Notes: generated by a model from the sequence alone, not told the origin. 64,000 bases of DNA from Bog-532 sp963830385 (GCA_963830385.1 CAWHMD010000011.1:62001-126000), one strand, 5' to 3'; shown: positions 42,690 to 51,344, counted from the stretch's first letter. Made by a program: numbers and translations.

Positions 42690-43302
42690 CGGTGGCCCGG
42701 CCTCGGCCGGGCCGGCTGACGGAGGCTCGGCCCCGGCCGGGCCGGGGCGCCGCCGGCGGTGGCGGGGGCTGGCGGAGGTGGTCATCACGATCATCGCCGC
42801 CCTGGTCCTGGCCCTCGTGGTGCGGACGTTCGTGTTCCAGACCTTCTGGATCCCCTCCGCCTCGATGGTGCCGACCCTGGCCGTGAAAGACCGCATCGTG
42901 GTGCAGAAGGCGTTCTTCAGCTGGCATGACCTCCACGCCGGCGACATCGTGGTGTTCAGCCATCCGCCGCTCGATGACTGCCCCGGGCCGCAGGAGGGTG
43001 ACCTGGTCAAGCGGGTGATCGCGCTGCCCGGGCAGACGATCTACTCGTCAGGCAGCCGTGTCTACGTGGACGGCCGGCCGCTGGCCGAGCCCTACCTGCC
43101 GTCCGACGACCCGCTCGGGCCGCCGATCGCGAGCCGCGCGCACCCCTACCGGGTGCCGGCCGGCGAGCTCTACCTGCTGGGCGACAACCGGGCGATCTCC
43201 TGCGACAGCCGCTACTGGGGGCCGATCAGGGGTTCAACCGTCATCGGCAAGGTGATGCTGGTCTGGTGGCGGGGCGGGCACCCGGACCTCCGCGGGGTCT
43301 GA
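42673..43302 (+). CDS. lepB: Signal peptidase I
   Basis: This 209-residue type I signal peptidase has a transmembrane helix at about 34-52, nucleophile Ser64 in WIPSASMVPTLAVKDRIVVQ and general base Lys113 in GDLVKRVIALPGQT. The later box LYLLGDNRAISCDSRYWGPI is also conserved. It cuts signal peptides from exported proteins at the outer face of the membrane. The start overlaps the upstream small membrane protein by 17 bases, placing it in the PadR operon, which is an unusual setting for an essential housekeeping activity. It may be a dedicated extra copy. Confidence 0.93.
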   Translation: MAAPADGGPASAGPADGGSAPAGPGRRRRWRGLAEVVITIIAALVLALVVRTFVFQTFWIPSASMVPTLAVKDRIVVQKAFFSWHDLHAGDIVVFSHPPLDDCPGPQEGDLVKRVIALPGQTIYSSGSRVYVDGRPLAEPYLPSDDPLGPPIASRAHPYRVPAGELYLLGDNRAISCDSRYWGPIRGSTVIGKVMLVWWRGGHPDLRGV

Positions 43303-43745
43303 CCGGCCGGGCCGTAAAGGGCGGGAACGCCGCTGCGCTTCCGCGAGACGCGCGTCCCCCACGCGATGCCAGTCCCAGAGCGGTTCCGGGCCGTTCTGGA
43401 CCACAAGGCTGAGCGTGTCGATGGTGACCTCGCAGGGCGGCATCGTTTTGCCAAGCGCGGCGATGACAGGCGCGGCGGGCTGCTCGCTTGTGCTGTAGCA
43501 GAGCGTCAGATGCGGTATCCACGCTGAGGCATCGCCCGAGCCGCCGGTGACCTCGCGGGTAGCGGCTTGCGCCGCGTCGAACTCGCCCTGGCCACCATCT
43601 CCCGCCGGGCGTCCTGGCCGATGTCAGCCGCCGGGCCGGCCAGGAAAACGGTCATGTGCAGCCATCGCATCGGTGTCCAGTGCAGGCCGCCGAACCCGGC
43701 CAGTCGCTGCCGCGCGTCCGCCGCCACGTAGCGACAGCGTCGAGA
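43234..43745 (-). pseudogene. 2'-5' RNA ligase family remnant with frameshift
   Basis: The two H-x-T motifs of the 2H phosphoesterase fold are present but in different frames. LHWTPMRWLHMTVFLAGPAA is in the frame of 43506-43727, and SAWIPHLTLCYSTSEQPAAP is in the frame that ends at 43234. The change of frame is near 43590-43630. The N-terminal strand before GLSDDEFSRRCRYVAADARQ is not clear either. The 3' end overlaps the signal peptidase gene by about 70 bases. Confidence 0.72.
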
Positions 43746-43755
43746 GAATTCATCA

Positions 43756-43995
43756 TCAGATAGGCCATGGCCGCCCCGGCCCGGACCGGTCGCTCAGAGC
43801 GCCCCTGATCACCTCGGCCTGCGGGGCGCCGGCGCTGTGCAGCTTTCCAGCGGCGTCGAGCAGCTCCTCACGGGCGTATCGGTTCACCTCGGCGATGTCG
43901 GCGGCGAACCGGAGCGCGACAGCTTCGGCCTGCTCGGCGTCACCCGCCCCGGTGAGCGCGCTGACCAGGCACGCCCAGCTTGACCGGCGGCTCAC
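43756..43995 (-). CDS. Small hypothetical protein
   Basis: GTG 43995 with GGAGG three bases upstream opens a 79-codon frame reading CLVSALTGAGDAEQAEAVAL and RFAADIAEVNRYAREELLDA. It is a helical protein with no recognised family. The downstream RNA-ligase remnant starts within or just after its end. It may be a partner of the XRE-TPR regulator that is divergent to the right. Confidence 0.5.
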   Translation of the reverse strand: MSRRSSWACLVSALTGAGDAEQAEAVALRFAADIAEVNRYAREELLDAAGKLHSAGAPQAEVIRGALSDRSGPGRPWPI

Positions 43996-44192
43996 CGACC
44001 TCCGTGTGCGCCCTTGATCAGCGACGGCCGCGTTACAGCCTGATCACGTAGAAATCGCCACGCCTGTCAGGCGTTTTGGTCACCCAGAGCTTCCCTGATC
44101 ACCTCGGCCTACGGGGCTTGGGTTCCCTGACCAGGCGGGCGCGCAGGCGCCTATCCTGGCCAGTAGACGCGGAACCACCACGAGGTTTGCTG

Positions 44193-45431
44193 ATGCTCGA
44201 CGACCTCGCCGGCAAGCGGACCGGCGAGCGTATCCAGATCCTGCGCGAGCGCAAGGGCCTGACCCGCCCGGTGCTGGCCGGGCTGGTCGGCATGTCCGTG
44301 TCCTGGCTGAAAGGCATCGAGCGCGGCACCCGGCTCCCGCCAAGGCTGCCGCTGCTGGTGAAGCTGGCCGAGGCGCTGTCGGTCGGTGACGTGGCCGTTC
44401 TCGCGGGCATCGACATGGACCTAGGGGCCGCGTCGGTGCCTGTGTCCTCGTTCGCCCGGATCCCGCACGATGCGGTGCCCGCCATCCGCGAGGCCGTCCG
44501 CGACCCGCTGCTGGTCCTTCCCGGGGAAGCGCCGGACGTATCCGCGCTGGAAGCCCGGACCGCTGATGCCTGGCGGCTGTGGCACCAGTCCCCACAGCAC
44601 CGCACCGACGTGGGCCGAATACTGCCGCGCCTGGTCACCGACGCCAGGACCGCCGCCCGCACCGCTGAAGGTGCTGACCGCCGGGCCGCGAACGCTGTGC
44701 TGGCCGATGTCTACGCCTTGGTGCAACACGAGGTCGTCTGGGCGTCGGAAACCGAGCTGACGTGGATCGCGGCCGACCGGGCGATGACCGCCGCCCAGGA
44801 AGCTGACACACCGATCGCGCTGGCTGGGGGAGCGTGGACGCTGGCCATCGTGCAACGGTCAGGCGGGGACACCGATGCGGCGATGACCCTCGCAGTGGAG
44901 GCGGCCGACCTGCTGGAGCCCCGGCTGGAGGACGGCAGCGACGAGCTGCGCGCCATGTACGGGGCGCTGCACCTGCACGCCGCGACCACAGCGGCCCGCG
45001 CCGGGCATGAAGGCGACGCTTGGCGGCACTGGGACGTCGCCAGCGCCACCGCTGACCGGCTGCCGGACGGCTACTTCCACCCGTGGACCATGTTCGGGCC
45101 GGCCAACGTCAAGCTGCACGCTGTCTCGATCTCCGCGGACCTGTCCCAGTCGGCCGAGGCCCGCAACCAGGCCGAGCGGATCGACCCCGACGAGATCCCC
45201 AGCCGGGAACGGCGCGGCCGTCTCGGGGTGGAGATCGCCCGCGCCTACCACCAGCGCCACGACTACCCCGGGGCGCTGCATTGGCTCGAAGAGGCATACC
45301 GTACCGCCGAAGACTCGGTGCGCTACTCGCCATCCGCCCGCCAGATCGCCGCCGACGTGGCCGAGAACGGCGGTCCCCTGGTCAGCCGCAGGGCGCGGTC
45401 CCTGGCCGGCAGCATCGGCCTGCCCCTGTAG
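44193..45431 (+). CDS. XRE family regulator with C-terminal TPR-like domain
   Basis: This 412-residue protein has an N-terminal Cro/C1 HTH: RIQILRERKGLTRPVLAGLV, then GMSVSWLKGIERGTRLPPRL. The remaining 330 residues are alpha-helical repeats (ALHLHAATTAARAGHEGDAW, ALHWLEEAYRTAEDSVRYSP) like the TPR sensor part of actinobacterial XRE regulators. ATG 44193 with CGAGG upstream gives MLDDLAGKRTGERIQILRER. The ligand is unknown, possibly a peptide. Confidence 0.85.
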   Translation: MLDDLAGKRTGERIQILRERKGLTRPVLAGLVGMSVSWLKGIERGTRLPPRLPLLVKLAEALSVGDVAVLAGIDMDLGAASVPVSSFARIPHDAVPAIREAVRDPLLVLPGEAPDVSALEARTADAWRLWHQSPQHRTDVGRILPRLVTDARTAARTAEGADRRAANAVLADVYALVQHEVVWASETELTWIAADRAMTAAQEADTPIALAGGAWTLAIVQRSGGDTDAAMTLAVEAADLLEPRLEDGSDELRAMYGALHLHAATTAARAGHEGDAWRHWDVASATADRLPDGYFHPWTMFGPANVKLHAVSISADLSQSAEARNQAERIDPDEIPSRERRGRLGVEIARAYHQRHDYPGALHWLEEAYRTAEDSVRYSPSARQIAADVAENGGPLVSRRARSLAGSIGLPL

Positions 45432-45549
45432 CTCTGGGGCGCACAGTGCACCCCTTGGTGCGGGGCTTCACCTTGCGCGCCACGTGCCTGCCACGCTGAT
45501 TACCGTTCGGGGCTGACCGGTGACCAGACGGGCACGGGAGACCGCCACG

Positions 45550-45651
45550 ATGACGATGGACGAACCACCACAGCACGCCCTTGGCCAGCTTCAGTTCGGC
45601 TGGGGGAGCGCCTACCAGGACCAGCCCGTCCCGCGCGAGGTCGCGCCGTGA
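45550..45651 (+). CDS. Possible 33-residue ORF
   Basis: ATG 45550 to TGA 45651 encodes MTMDEPPQQHALGQLQFGWG-like residues (exactly: MTMDEPPQHALGQLQFGW, GSAYQDQPVPREVAP). GGGAG lies 10 bases upstream. The stop overlaps the next GTG as GTGA. No family is known. Confidence 0.4.
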   Translation: MTMDEPPQHALGQLQFGWGSAYQDQPVPREVAP

Positions 45652-45845
45652 GCTGCTCTGTTTGCGAGGCAGATCCGGGCTGCCTCGCAAACAGGGAGCA
45701 GCTCCGACCCGGCCGAGATCTGGCAGGAGCTGCGCCGCGCATCGTGACCGGTCCCGCAGAACGCCGCGCGGGCGGCTTTCCCGCTGCCCGCACGGTTCCA
45801 GCCACAGCGGCCTGTTCGTCTGCCGCTTTGACCCCGGTCAGTTGA
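45648..45845 (+). CDS. Possible 65-residue Cys-rich ORF
   Basis: GTG 45648 overlaps the previous stop. It starts VSCSVCEADPGCLANREQLR, with three cysteines in the first 12 residues, then becomes Ala/Arg-rich. The Cys part could be a small metal site. The first 19 codons are made of the long inverted repeat, so the reading may be fortuitous. Confidence 0.35.
   Translation: MSCSVCEADPGCLANREQLRPGRDLAGAAPRIVTGPAERRAGGFPAARTVPATAACSSAALTPVS
45650..45704. repeat. Long near-perfect inverted repeat
   Basis: The left arm 45650-45672 (GAGCTGCTCTGTTTGCGAGG plus CAG) pairs with 45680-45704 over 23 base pairs with one two-base bulge; the loop is ATCCGGG. It is the longest stem in the window and is richer in A/T than its surroundings. 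Confidence 0.85.
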
Positions 45846-46296
45846 TGTCGAACTCGTTGCCCTCGGGGTCCTTCATCCCGACCGCATAGTGGTCGAGGCC
45901 GCCGGCATCCAGCGTCCCGGTGATCGTCGCCCCCAGCTCCGCCAGCCGCCGGGCCTCAGCGTCGACTCGCTCCCGGCGGGTGGCGAGCGGGATGCCGCGA
46001 TCCAGCGGCAGTCGCCCCCCGCTGGCGTGGACGTCGAAGTGGAGGCGGTTCTTGACCACCTTGGTGTCCGGCACCGCGTGGAACCAGATGCGCGGCCCGG
46101 CGCCGCCGGGATCGGCGATGCTGTCCGGGCCGAGGCCCAGCTCACCCTCGGGCACCCCCAGGTCGCGCCAGAAGTCGTCCCAGGTGGCGAACCCCTCCGG
46201 CGGCGGCTCGAGCACGTACCCCAGCGCCGCCGCCCAGAACCGGGCCAGCAACTCAGGGTTCTGGCAGTCGATGACGAGCTGGAATCGGGCAGCCAT
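45838..46296 (-). CDS. VOC family protein (glyoxalase-like)
   Basis: This 152-residue protein reads FQLVIDCQNPELLARFWAAA, LGYVLEPPPEGFATWDDFWR, NRLHFDVHAS and HYAVGMKDPEGNEFDIN. This is the paired beta-alpha-beta-beta-beta pattern of the vicinal oxygen chelate fold. Metal ligands are partly present. It is divergent from a TetR gene. It may bind or modify a small molecule, or give resistance by binding a drug. Confidence 0.88.
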   Translation of the reverse strand: MAARFQLVIDCQNPELLARFWAAALGYVLEPPPEGFATWDDFWRDLGVPEGELGLGPDSIADPGGAGPRIWFHAVPDTKVVKNRLHFDVHASGGRLPLDRGIPLATRRERVDAEARRLAELGATITGTLDAGGLDHYAVGMKDPEGNEFDIN

Positions 46297-46336
46297 TGCG
46301 CCAGTCTGCCACGAGCGGCCGGCTTACCTTTTAATC

Positions 46337-46371
46337 GATACTAGAACTCTCATTTTGAGAGTGTTACTATC
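46337..46371. promoter_or_regulatory. Palindromic operator before TetR-DoxX pair
   Basis: The core ACTCTCA-TTT-TGAGAGT (46346-46362) is a perfect inverted repeat. Outer arms GATA-TA and TTAC-TATC extend it to 35 bases at 13 of 16 paired positions. It lies directly before the TetR GTG, between it and the divergent VOC gene, so it probably controls both. Confidence 0.65.
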
Positions 46372-46377
46372 AAAAAT

Positions 46378-47049
46378 GTGACCACCAGCGCAAGCCGTCA
46401 GGGCGGCCAGGCGCGGACCCGCCTGGCCCGCGCCGCGATCGCCGGAGCCGCGCGGACCCTGTTCCTCGAACGCGGCTACGCGGCCACCACGATCGGGGCG
46501 ATCAGCGACGCCTCCGACGTCCCGCTGGCCACGGTGTACCGGCTTTTCTCCTCCAAGCTCGGGATCCTCAAGGCCCTGCTCGACGTGTCGATAGCCGGCG
46601 ACGACGAGGACGTCCCGCTGCCGGACCGGCCCCACGTCCGCGCGCTGCTGGCCGACCCCGACCCGCGCGCCCAGCTGGCGGGGTTCGCCGGCATCAGCTC
46701 CGGGATCATGGCCAGGACCGAGCCCGTCTACCGGATCCTGCTCAGCGCCGCGGACTCCGATCCGGACGCGGCCGCCCTGCTGGCGGAGCAGACCCGGCAC
46801 CGCCAGCAGGGCCAGGCGCGGATCGCGCGTTCTCTCGCCCGGGCCGGGGCCCTGCGGCCGGAGTTGCGCGAGCGCGACGCGGCCGACATCATCCACGCGC
46901 TCATGTCACCCGAGGTCTACCGGCTGCTCACCGTCGACCGGCGCTGGCCCTCCGCGCGCTACCAGCAATGGCTCACCGGGATCCTCATCGGCCAGCTGCT
47001 GCCCCCGGAAGACCAGGTGCTGCCCACGCAAGAAAGGACACCATCGTGA
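46378..47049 (+). CDS. TetR family transcriptional regulator
   Basis: This 223-residue protein has the HTH AARTLFLERGYAATTIGAIS followed by DVPLATVYRLFSSKLGILKA, then a helical ligand domain. GTG 46378 is the first possible start; the ATG two bases before it is followed at once by a stop. The stop overlaps the DoxX gene start (GTGA). It probably represses itself and doxX. Confidence 0.9.
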   Translation: MTTSASRQGGQARTRLARAAIAGAARTLFLERGYAATTIGAISDASDVPLATVYRLFSSKLGILKALLDVSIAGDDEDVPLPDRPHVRALLADPDPRAQLAGFAGISSGIMARTEPVYRILLSAADSDPDAAALLAEQTRHRQQGQARIARSLARAGALRPELRERDAADIIHALMSPEVYRLLTVDRRWPSARYQQWLTGILIGQLLPPEDQVLPTQERTPS

Positions 47050-47555
47050 ACATCAGCACCGGCACGCTGATCACGACCATCCGCCACCGGCCGCTGAGCT
47101 GGCGATCGGCCGCCTACTGGCTGGCCACCGCGGCCGTGGCCGGGGAGCTGCTGCTCGGCGGCATCTGGGACATCGCCAGGCTTCCCTTCGTGGCCGGCCT
47201 GGTCACGCACCTCGGCTACCCGTCGTACTTCCTGGTCCTGCTAGGCACCTGGAAGGTCCTGGGCGCGGCCGCGATCCTGGTTCCGCGGCGGGCGCTGCTC
47301 AAGGAATGGGCCTACGCGGGCGCGTTTTTCACCTACACCGGGGCGATCGCCTCCCACCTGACCACCGGCTACGACCGTGCCGAGGTGGGCCTGCTGGCCG
47401 CCTTCACCGTGCTGACCGTGCTGTCCTGGTCCCTGCGCCCCGCCAGCCGCCGGACTCCTCGTCCGGTCAGAGCGCTTGATGCCCCGGCGGGGTGGCATCC
47501 TGATCGAGCGCTACCGCCCGGGCCTGCAGCTCCGGATGCCGCAAAAACTCGCTGA
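47046..47555 (+). CDS. DoxX family membrane protein
   Basis: This 169-residue protein has four hydrophobic helices (for example YWLATAAVAGELLLGGIWDI, YPSYFLVLLGTWKVLGAAAI, AGAFFTYTGAIASHLTTGYD and VGLLAAFTVLTVLSWSLRPA), typical of the DoxX-like group. These small membrane proteins are linked with quinone or redox processes, but mostly without defined function. It is translationally coupled to the TetR gene. Its last 89 bases overlap the convergent hypothetical gene; a shorter true 3' end is not possible because the first stop is at 47555. Confidence 0.85.
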   Translation: MNISTGTLITTIRHRPLSWRSAAYWLATAAVAGELLLGGIWDIARLPFVAGLVTHLGYPSYFLVLLGTWKVLGAAAILVPRRALLKEWAYAGAFFTYTGAIASHLTTGYDRAEVGLLAAFTVLTVLSWSLRPASRRTPRPVRALDAPAGWHPDRALPPGPAAPDAAKTR

Positions 47556-48033
47556 CCAGCCCGGCCGGGCCGCCCAGGCAGGTCCAGTCGTCGTCCCACA
47601 GCGTGGACACCAGCCAGGACCGGTCAGCCGGGAACATCAGGTCCGGCAGCACGCCCTTCCGCAACGACCAGCGCCCGCCCCGGCGCCAGCCTGCGGCCTG
47701 GTCCGGCCCCCCTTCGACCAGCACGTAATGCCACCCCGGGTACAAGGTCACCCTCGCCAACCCGGGGAAAACCACGTCATCGGCCCCGGTGTCGAGGAAT
47801 CCCAGCCACCATGACTGGTCACCTGCCTGCCCGCTCAGGAGCCCGAGGACGGCCCGGTCGTGGCGCTCCTGCTCCTCGTCCTCGCCCGGCAGCACCACCG
47901 TGGCGTACGCCTCGAAAACCGGCGGGATGGCCGCTGTGATGGACCGGCCCGCCGCCGTACCCTCGGCAATCCACGCGACGTCGGCGTCGGTCCCGACCCG
48001 CCACCGGCTCCCGTCCCCACCTTGCGCGAACAC
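47467..48033 (-). CDS. Hypothetical protein
   Basis: This 188-residue protein reads DVAWIAEGTAAGRSITAAIP, then PVFEAYATVVLPGEDEEQER and WWLGFLDTGADDVVFPGLAR, ending with SLRKGVLPDLMFPADRSWLV and STLWDDDWTCLGGP. The pattern is coherent and protein-like (many Trp, conserved-looking turns), but I do not recognise the family with certainty. It may be a cytosolic SUKH/SMI1-like or immunity-type protein. It starts at ATG 48033. Confidence 0.7.
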   Translation of the reverse strand: MFAQGGDGSRWRVGTDADVAWIAEGTAAGRSITAAIPPVFEAYATVVLPGEDEEQERHDRAVLGLLSGQAGDQSWWLGFLDTGADDVVFPGLARVTLYPGWHYVLVEGGPDQAAGWRRGGRWSLRKGVLPDLMFPADRSWLVSTLWDDDWTCLGGPAGLVSEFLRHPELQARAVALDQDATPPGHQAL

Positions 48034-48089
48034 GCCACCAGCCTAAGCAGTCCTGGCCTGAGCGGTACCAGGACGCCGAGCCACCCGGC

Positions 48090-49435
48090 TCAGGCCGGCC
48101 GCGGCCGGACGTTGTGGTTGCGGGAGAACAGGTTGCCGGGATCGTACCGGCGCTTGACCACCGCCAGCCGCTCGTAGCTTGCGGCCGGGTAGATCGCGGC
48201 GACGTCCTTCTCGGTCGCGGTGGCCAGGAAGTTCGCGTAGGCGCCGCTCACGTGCGGGGCCAGCCTCCGCCAGGCCGCCTTCTGAGCGGGGACGGCAGCC
48301 TCGACGGCCGGGGCCGGGCCTGCGATCGTCGTCATGATCATCAGCTCGGCCCGCCGGTGCGCGTAGGCGGTGGCGTCACCAGCGACCTGGGCCACCGCGC
48401 CGCCCAGGCCGCGCACGGAGATGAACAGCGGGCACCCCGGCGCTCTGACCTCGTCCAGGATCGACAGCACGGCGGATACCGCTTCGCGGCCGACGAATGC
48501 GTTCCGGGGCAGGAACTGGATACCCGGCGGGGGAGCGCCCCCCTCCTCCAGCGTGTCCGCGTAGGGGACCGGCAGCACATCGTCGTAGATCACGGTGCCG
48601 AGCCGGCGGATCGGGTCGATGGCCGCGGCCGCCCGCCCGGGGTCATCGCCGTCGTAGGCCACGTAGATCTCAACCGGCGCGAAGGCGCCACCGGTGAAGG
48701 GGTTGGCGAACTCGACCGTCGACGTGAGTTCGTCCGGTGCGCCGCGCAGGTAGTCCGCCCAGCGCGCGAGCACGGTGGCCGCCTCCGCGGCTGGGAAGGC
48801 GATCTTGCCGAAGAAGACGTCGGTCGTCGGGTGGGCCACGAACTCGAAGGCGGTCACGACTCCGAAGTTGCCGCCGCCCCCGCGGATAGCCCAGAACAGC
48901 TCCGGGTGCTCCGTCTCGCTCGCCCGCACAACATCCCCGCTGGCGGTGACCACCTCGGCCGCGGCCAGGTTGTCCAGGGCCAGGCCGTACTTCCTGACCT
49001 TCCAGCCGATGCCACCGCTGAGCGTCAGGCCTCCGACGCCGACGCTCTTGGTGTCGCCCGAGGAGATGGCCAGGCCGTACGGGGCCAGGGCGGCCGCGAC
49101 CTGGCCCCAGGTGGCGCCGCCGCCGATCCGCACGAGACCGCTTTCCTTGTCGACGATTTCCACCACAGCCAGCCGGCTGAGATCGATCACCACGCCGCCA
49201 TCATTGGTGCCGAAGCCCGCGAAGCCGTGACCGCCGCCGCGTACGGACAGCGCGAGCCTGGCCCCGGCCGCGAACCTGACCCCGGCCTGGACATCCCCGA
49301 CGCGCTCGGGCCGCAGGACGCAGGCCGGGCTGCCCGGGTCAGCAGCGTCCCCCGGGCTCCTTCGTACCGGGCTCTGCCTGGTTCGATGACGTCGCCGCGG
49401 AAGTCACGGCGCAGGGCTTCCCGTGCTGAGATCAT
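48090..49435 (-). pseudogene. FAD-binding (berberine-bridge type) oxidase, frameshifted
   Basis: ATG 49435 with GGAGGAAG starts MISAREALRRDFRGDVIEPG and RARYEGARG. The frame then changes near 49345-49357, at a run of five C. The other frame continues ACVLRPERVGDVQAGVRFAA, LSVRGGGHGFAGFG (the FAD-linked His loop), then VVIDLSRLAVVEIVDKESGL, WAIRGGGGNFGVVTAFEF and the BBE tail YDPGNLFSRNHNVRP. Restoring one base gives a nearly full enzyme, but a few residues after GARG also seem missing. The 3' part alone, from GTG 49193, lacks half the FAD site. It is the third gene of a coupled operon. Confidence 0.85.
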
Positions 49436-49881
49436 TGCTTCCTCCATAGTTGTGCGATGGCGAGCAGCCCGGCCAGGCAGGGGAGCACCCCGGCCCAGCT
49501 CAGCAGCGGCGGCAGGCCGGCGGCCCCCGAGGTGTCCCTGATCAGCAGGTCGGTCAGGGCGATGCCGGTGCCGAGCGCAAACAGGACCGTCGCGGACCCG
49601 CGGGCCCAGCGTTTGCCCGTCTTGACCGCCCAGATCGCCCCGAGCCAGCTGACGATGCCGAGCACCCCGACCGCGGACAGGTAGATCAGGTAAGCGGTGA
49701 CGGCCGCGTCGATGCGCGGCTGGGTGTAGGTGGGGTAGCCGTCGCGGAGGTGGCTGGCCAGCACGTTGGCGGTGGCGTGGTCGATATAGGGGACCAGCAG
49801 CGCGACGACGGTGAGGCCCAGGCCCGCGTACAACGCGCCGAGGGCCGGCCGCTGGGGCCGTTGGTGATCAGAGATGATCAT
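49432..49881 (-). CDS. Four-helix membrane protein of unknown function
   Basis: This 149-residue protein has hydrophobic segments at about 15-33 (LGALYAGLGLTVVALLVPYI), 62-85, 96-115 and 125-143. It resembles small DUF-type actinobacterial membrane proteins but I cannot name the family. The start overlaps the MFS stop by one base and its stop overlaps the FAD-oxidase start as ATGA. It is thus the middle gene of a translationally coupled operon. Confidence 0.75.
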   Translation of the reverse strand: MIISDHQRPQRPALGALYAGLGLTVVALLVPYIDHATANVLASHLRDGYPTYTQPRIDAAVTAYLIYLSAVGVLGIVSWLGAIWAVKTGKRWARGSATVLFALGTGIALTDLLIRDTSGAAGLPPLLSWAGVLPCLAGLLAIAQLWRKQ

Positions 49882-51344
49882 CAGACTGTGTTTTTTTCGA
49901 TACTGGCGGCGATCAGGTCGCGGTCCTCGGGCCGCCCCGCCTGGGCAGGTGGGCTGGTCCGGGGAAGCATGGTGAGCGCGATCAGGACCGCGGCGATCAG
50001 CAGCGCGGCGCTGACGGTCAGGCCGAGCGCGTAGCCCGCGTCAAGGGTGCGGGCCGTGGCGGCCGGGCCGGTCCGGTGCTGCGCGATTGTGGTCAGGGCG
50101 GCCAGGCCGATCGAGGCGCCGATCTGGCGTGAGCTGTTGAGCAGGCCGGATGCGGTCCCAGTCTCGCGCGGAGCGACCCCGGCGGTGGCGATGGAGACCA
50201 CCGGCCCGAGACACAGCCCGAAGCCGACGCTGGCCACGATCGAAGGCCCCAGCACGTCGAGGGCGAAGGTGCCGCCGGCGCTGATCCGGCCGAACCAGGC
50301 GAACCCGGTCGCGGTCAGCAGGCCGCCGGCGATCAGCAGGATGCGCGGCGCGAACCGGTAACCGAGCTTGACCGCCAGCACCGAGCCGGCCACCACGCCC
50401 AGCGCGAACGGCAGGAACTCGAGCCCGGTCAGGGCTGGTCCGGTGCCAAGCACCCGCTGCAGGTAAAAGGACGCGAAGTAGAAGGCGCCCGCCATGGCCG
50501 CCCCGACCAGCAGGTTGTAGGCGTTCGCGCCGGCCACCGCCCGGTTGGTGAACAGGCCCAGCCGCACCAGCGGTTCGGCCGAGGTGGCCCGTTCGGTGCA
50601 GACAAACGCCACCAGAAGCGCGACCGCGATGGCCAGCGTGATCAGGGTGACCGGCGAGGCCCACGAGTACCGGTCGGTTCGGACCACGCCGAATACCAGC
50701 AGGCTCACTCCGCCGGTGGCCAGCACCGCGCCGGGCAGGTCCGGACGGCCGCCGCGAGCAGCGGTGTCGCGGGCCACCCCGCGCCCGGCCAAGACCAGCG
50801 CGATCGCCGTCATCGGCACGTTCACGAACATCACCCAGCGCCAGCTGGCGTACTGGGTGAGCAGGCCGCCGAACAGCACGCCGAACGCGCCGCCGGCCGC
50901 GTTCATCGCGCTCCAGATTCCGAAGGCCCGCACCCGGGCCCGGCCGCCGGGGAACGCGGCGGTCAGCAGGGCCAGCGCGGCCGGCGCGAGCGCGGCCGCC
51001 CCGATGCCCTGGGCGGCGCGGGCCGCGATCAGTTGGCCGGGTGCTTGGGCGAGGCCGCCGGCCAGCGAGGCCAGGCCGAACAGGCCGAGCCCTCCCAGCA
51101 GCATCCGCTTGTGGCCGTAGCGGTCGGCGGCTTTGCCGCCCAGCAGGAGCAGGCCGCCGAAGGTCAGCGCGTAGGCGTAGATGACCCAGGCCACGCCCAC
51201 CGCGCTGAAGCCCAGACCAGCGGCGATCCGCGGCAGTCCGACGTTCACGACCGACAGGTCGAGCGACACCATGAACTGCACGACGGCCACCGCGGCGAGG
51301 GTGAGGGCGGGCCGGGTAACGGTTTCAGTAGACTTTAGGAACAT
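49881..51344 (-). CDS. MFS transporter, DHA2 (14-helix) drug exporter type
   Basis: This 487-residue exporter begins MFLKSTETVTRPALTLAAVA and has motif A GKAADRYGHKRMLLGGLGLF, an LDLSVVNVGLPRIA first helix (D-x-x-V-V-N-V-A-L-P type) and motif C-like LLFGGLLTQYASWRW. Fourteen hydrophobic segments are expected. It exports drugs by proton antiport. The ATG at 51344 sits at the centre of a perfect palindrome, so the divergent TetR can block both transcription and initiation. It is the first gene of a three-gene operon. Confidence 0.93.
   Translation of the reverse strand: MFLKSTETVTRPALTLAAVAVVQFMVSLDLSVVNVGLPRIAAGLGFSAVGVAWVIYAYALTFGGLLLLGGKAADRYGHKRMLLGGLGLFGLASLAGGLAQAPGQLIAARAAQGIGAAALAPAALALLTAAFPGGRARVRAFGIWSAMNAAGGAFGVLFGGLLTQYASWRWVMFVNVPMTAIALVLAGRGVARDTAARGGRPDLPGAVLATGGVSLLVFGVVRTDRYSWASPVTLITLAIAVALLVAFVCTERATSAEPLVRLGLFTNRAVAGANAYNLLVGAAMAGAFYFASFYLQRVLGTGPALTGLEFLPFALGVVAGSVLAVKLGYRFAPRILLIAGGLLTATGFAWFGRISAGGTFALDVLGPSIVASVGFGLCLGPVVSIATAGVAPRETGTASGLLNSSRQIGASIGLAALTTIAQHRTGPAATARTLDAGYALGLTVSAALLIAAVLIALTMLPRTSPPAQAGRPEDRDLIAASIEKNTV

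Larger units (their letters stand above)
45432..45837. other. Region of two tiny overlapping ORFs and a long hairpin
   Basis: After the XRE gene a weak hairpin (GCACC-CCTT-GGTGC near 45446) may end transcription. Two small plus-strand frames and a long inverted repeat follow, listed separately. Nothing else was recognised. Confidence 0.5.

Noticed and set aside
43756..45431. Small ORF plus XRE gene considered as a toxin-antitoxin pair
   Set aside because: They are divergent, the regulator is a 412-residue TPR sensor rather than a small antitoxin, and the small protein has no toxin motif.
48090..49193. Treating the 3' part of the FAD oxidase as a complete gene
   Set aside because: It would lack the first half of the FAD-binding domain with the covalent-FAD histidine loop, which is present just upstream in the shifted frame.
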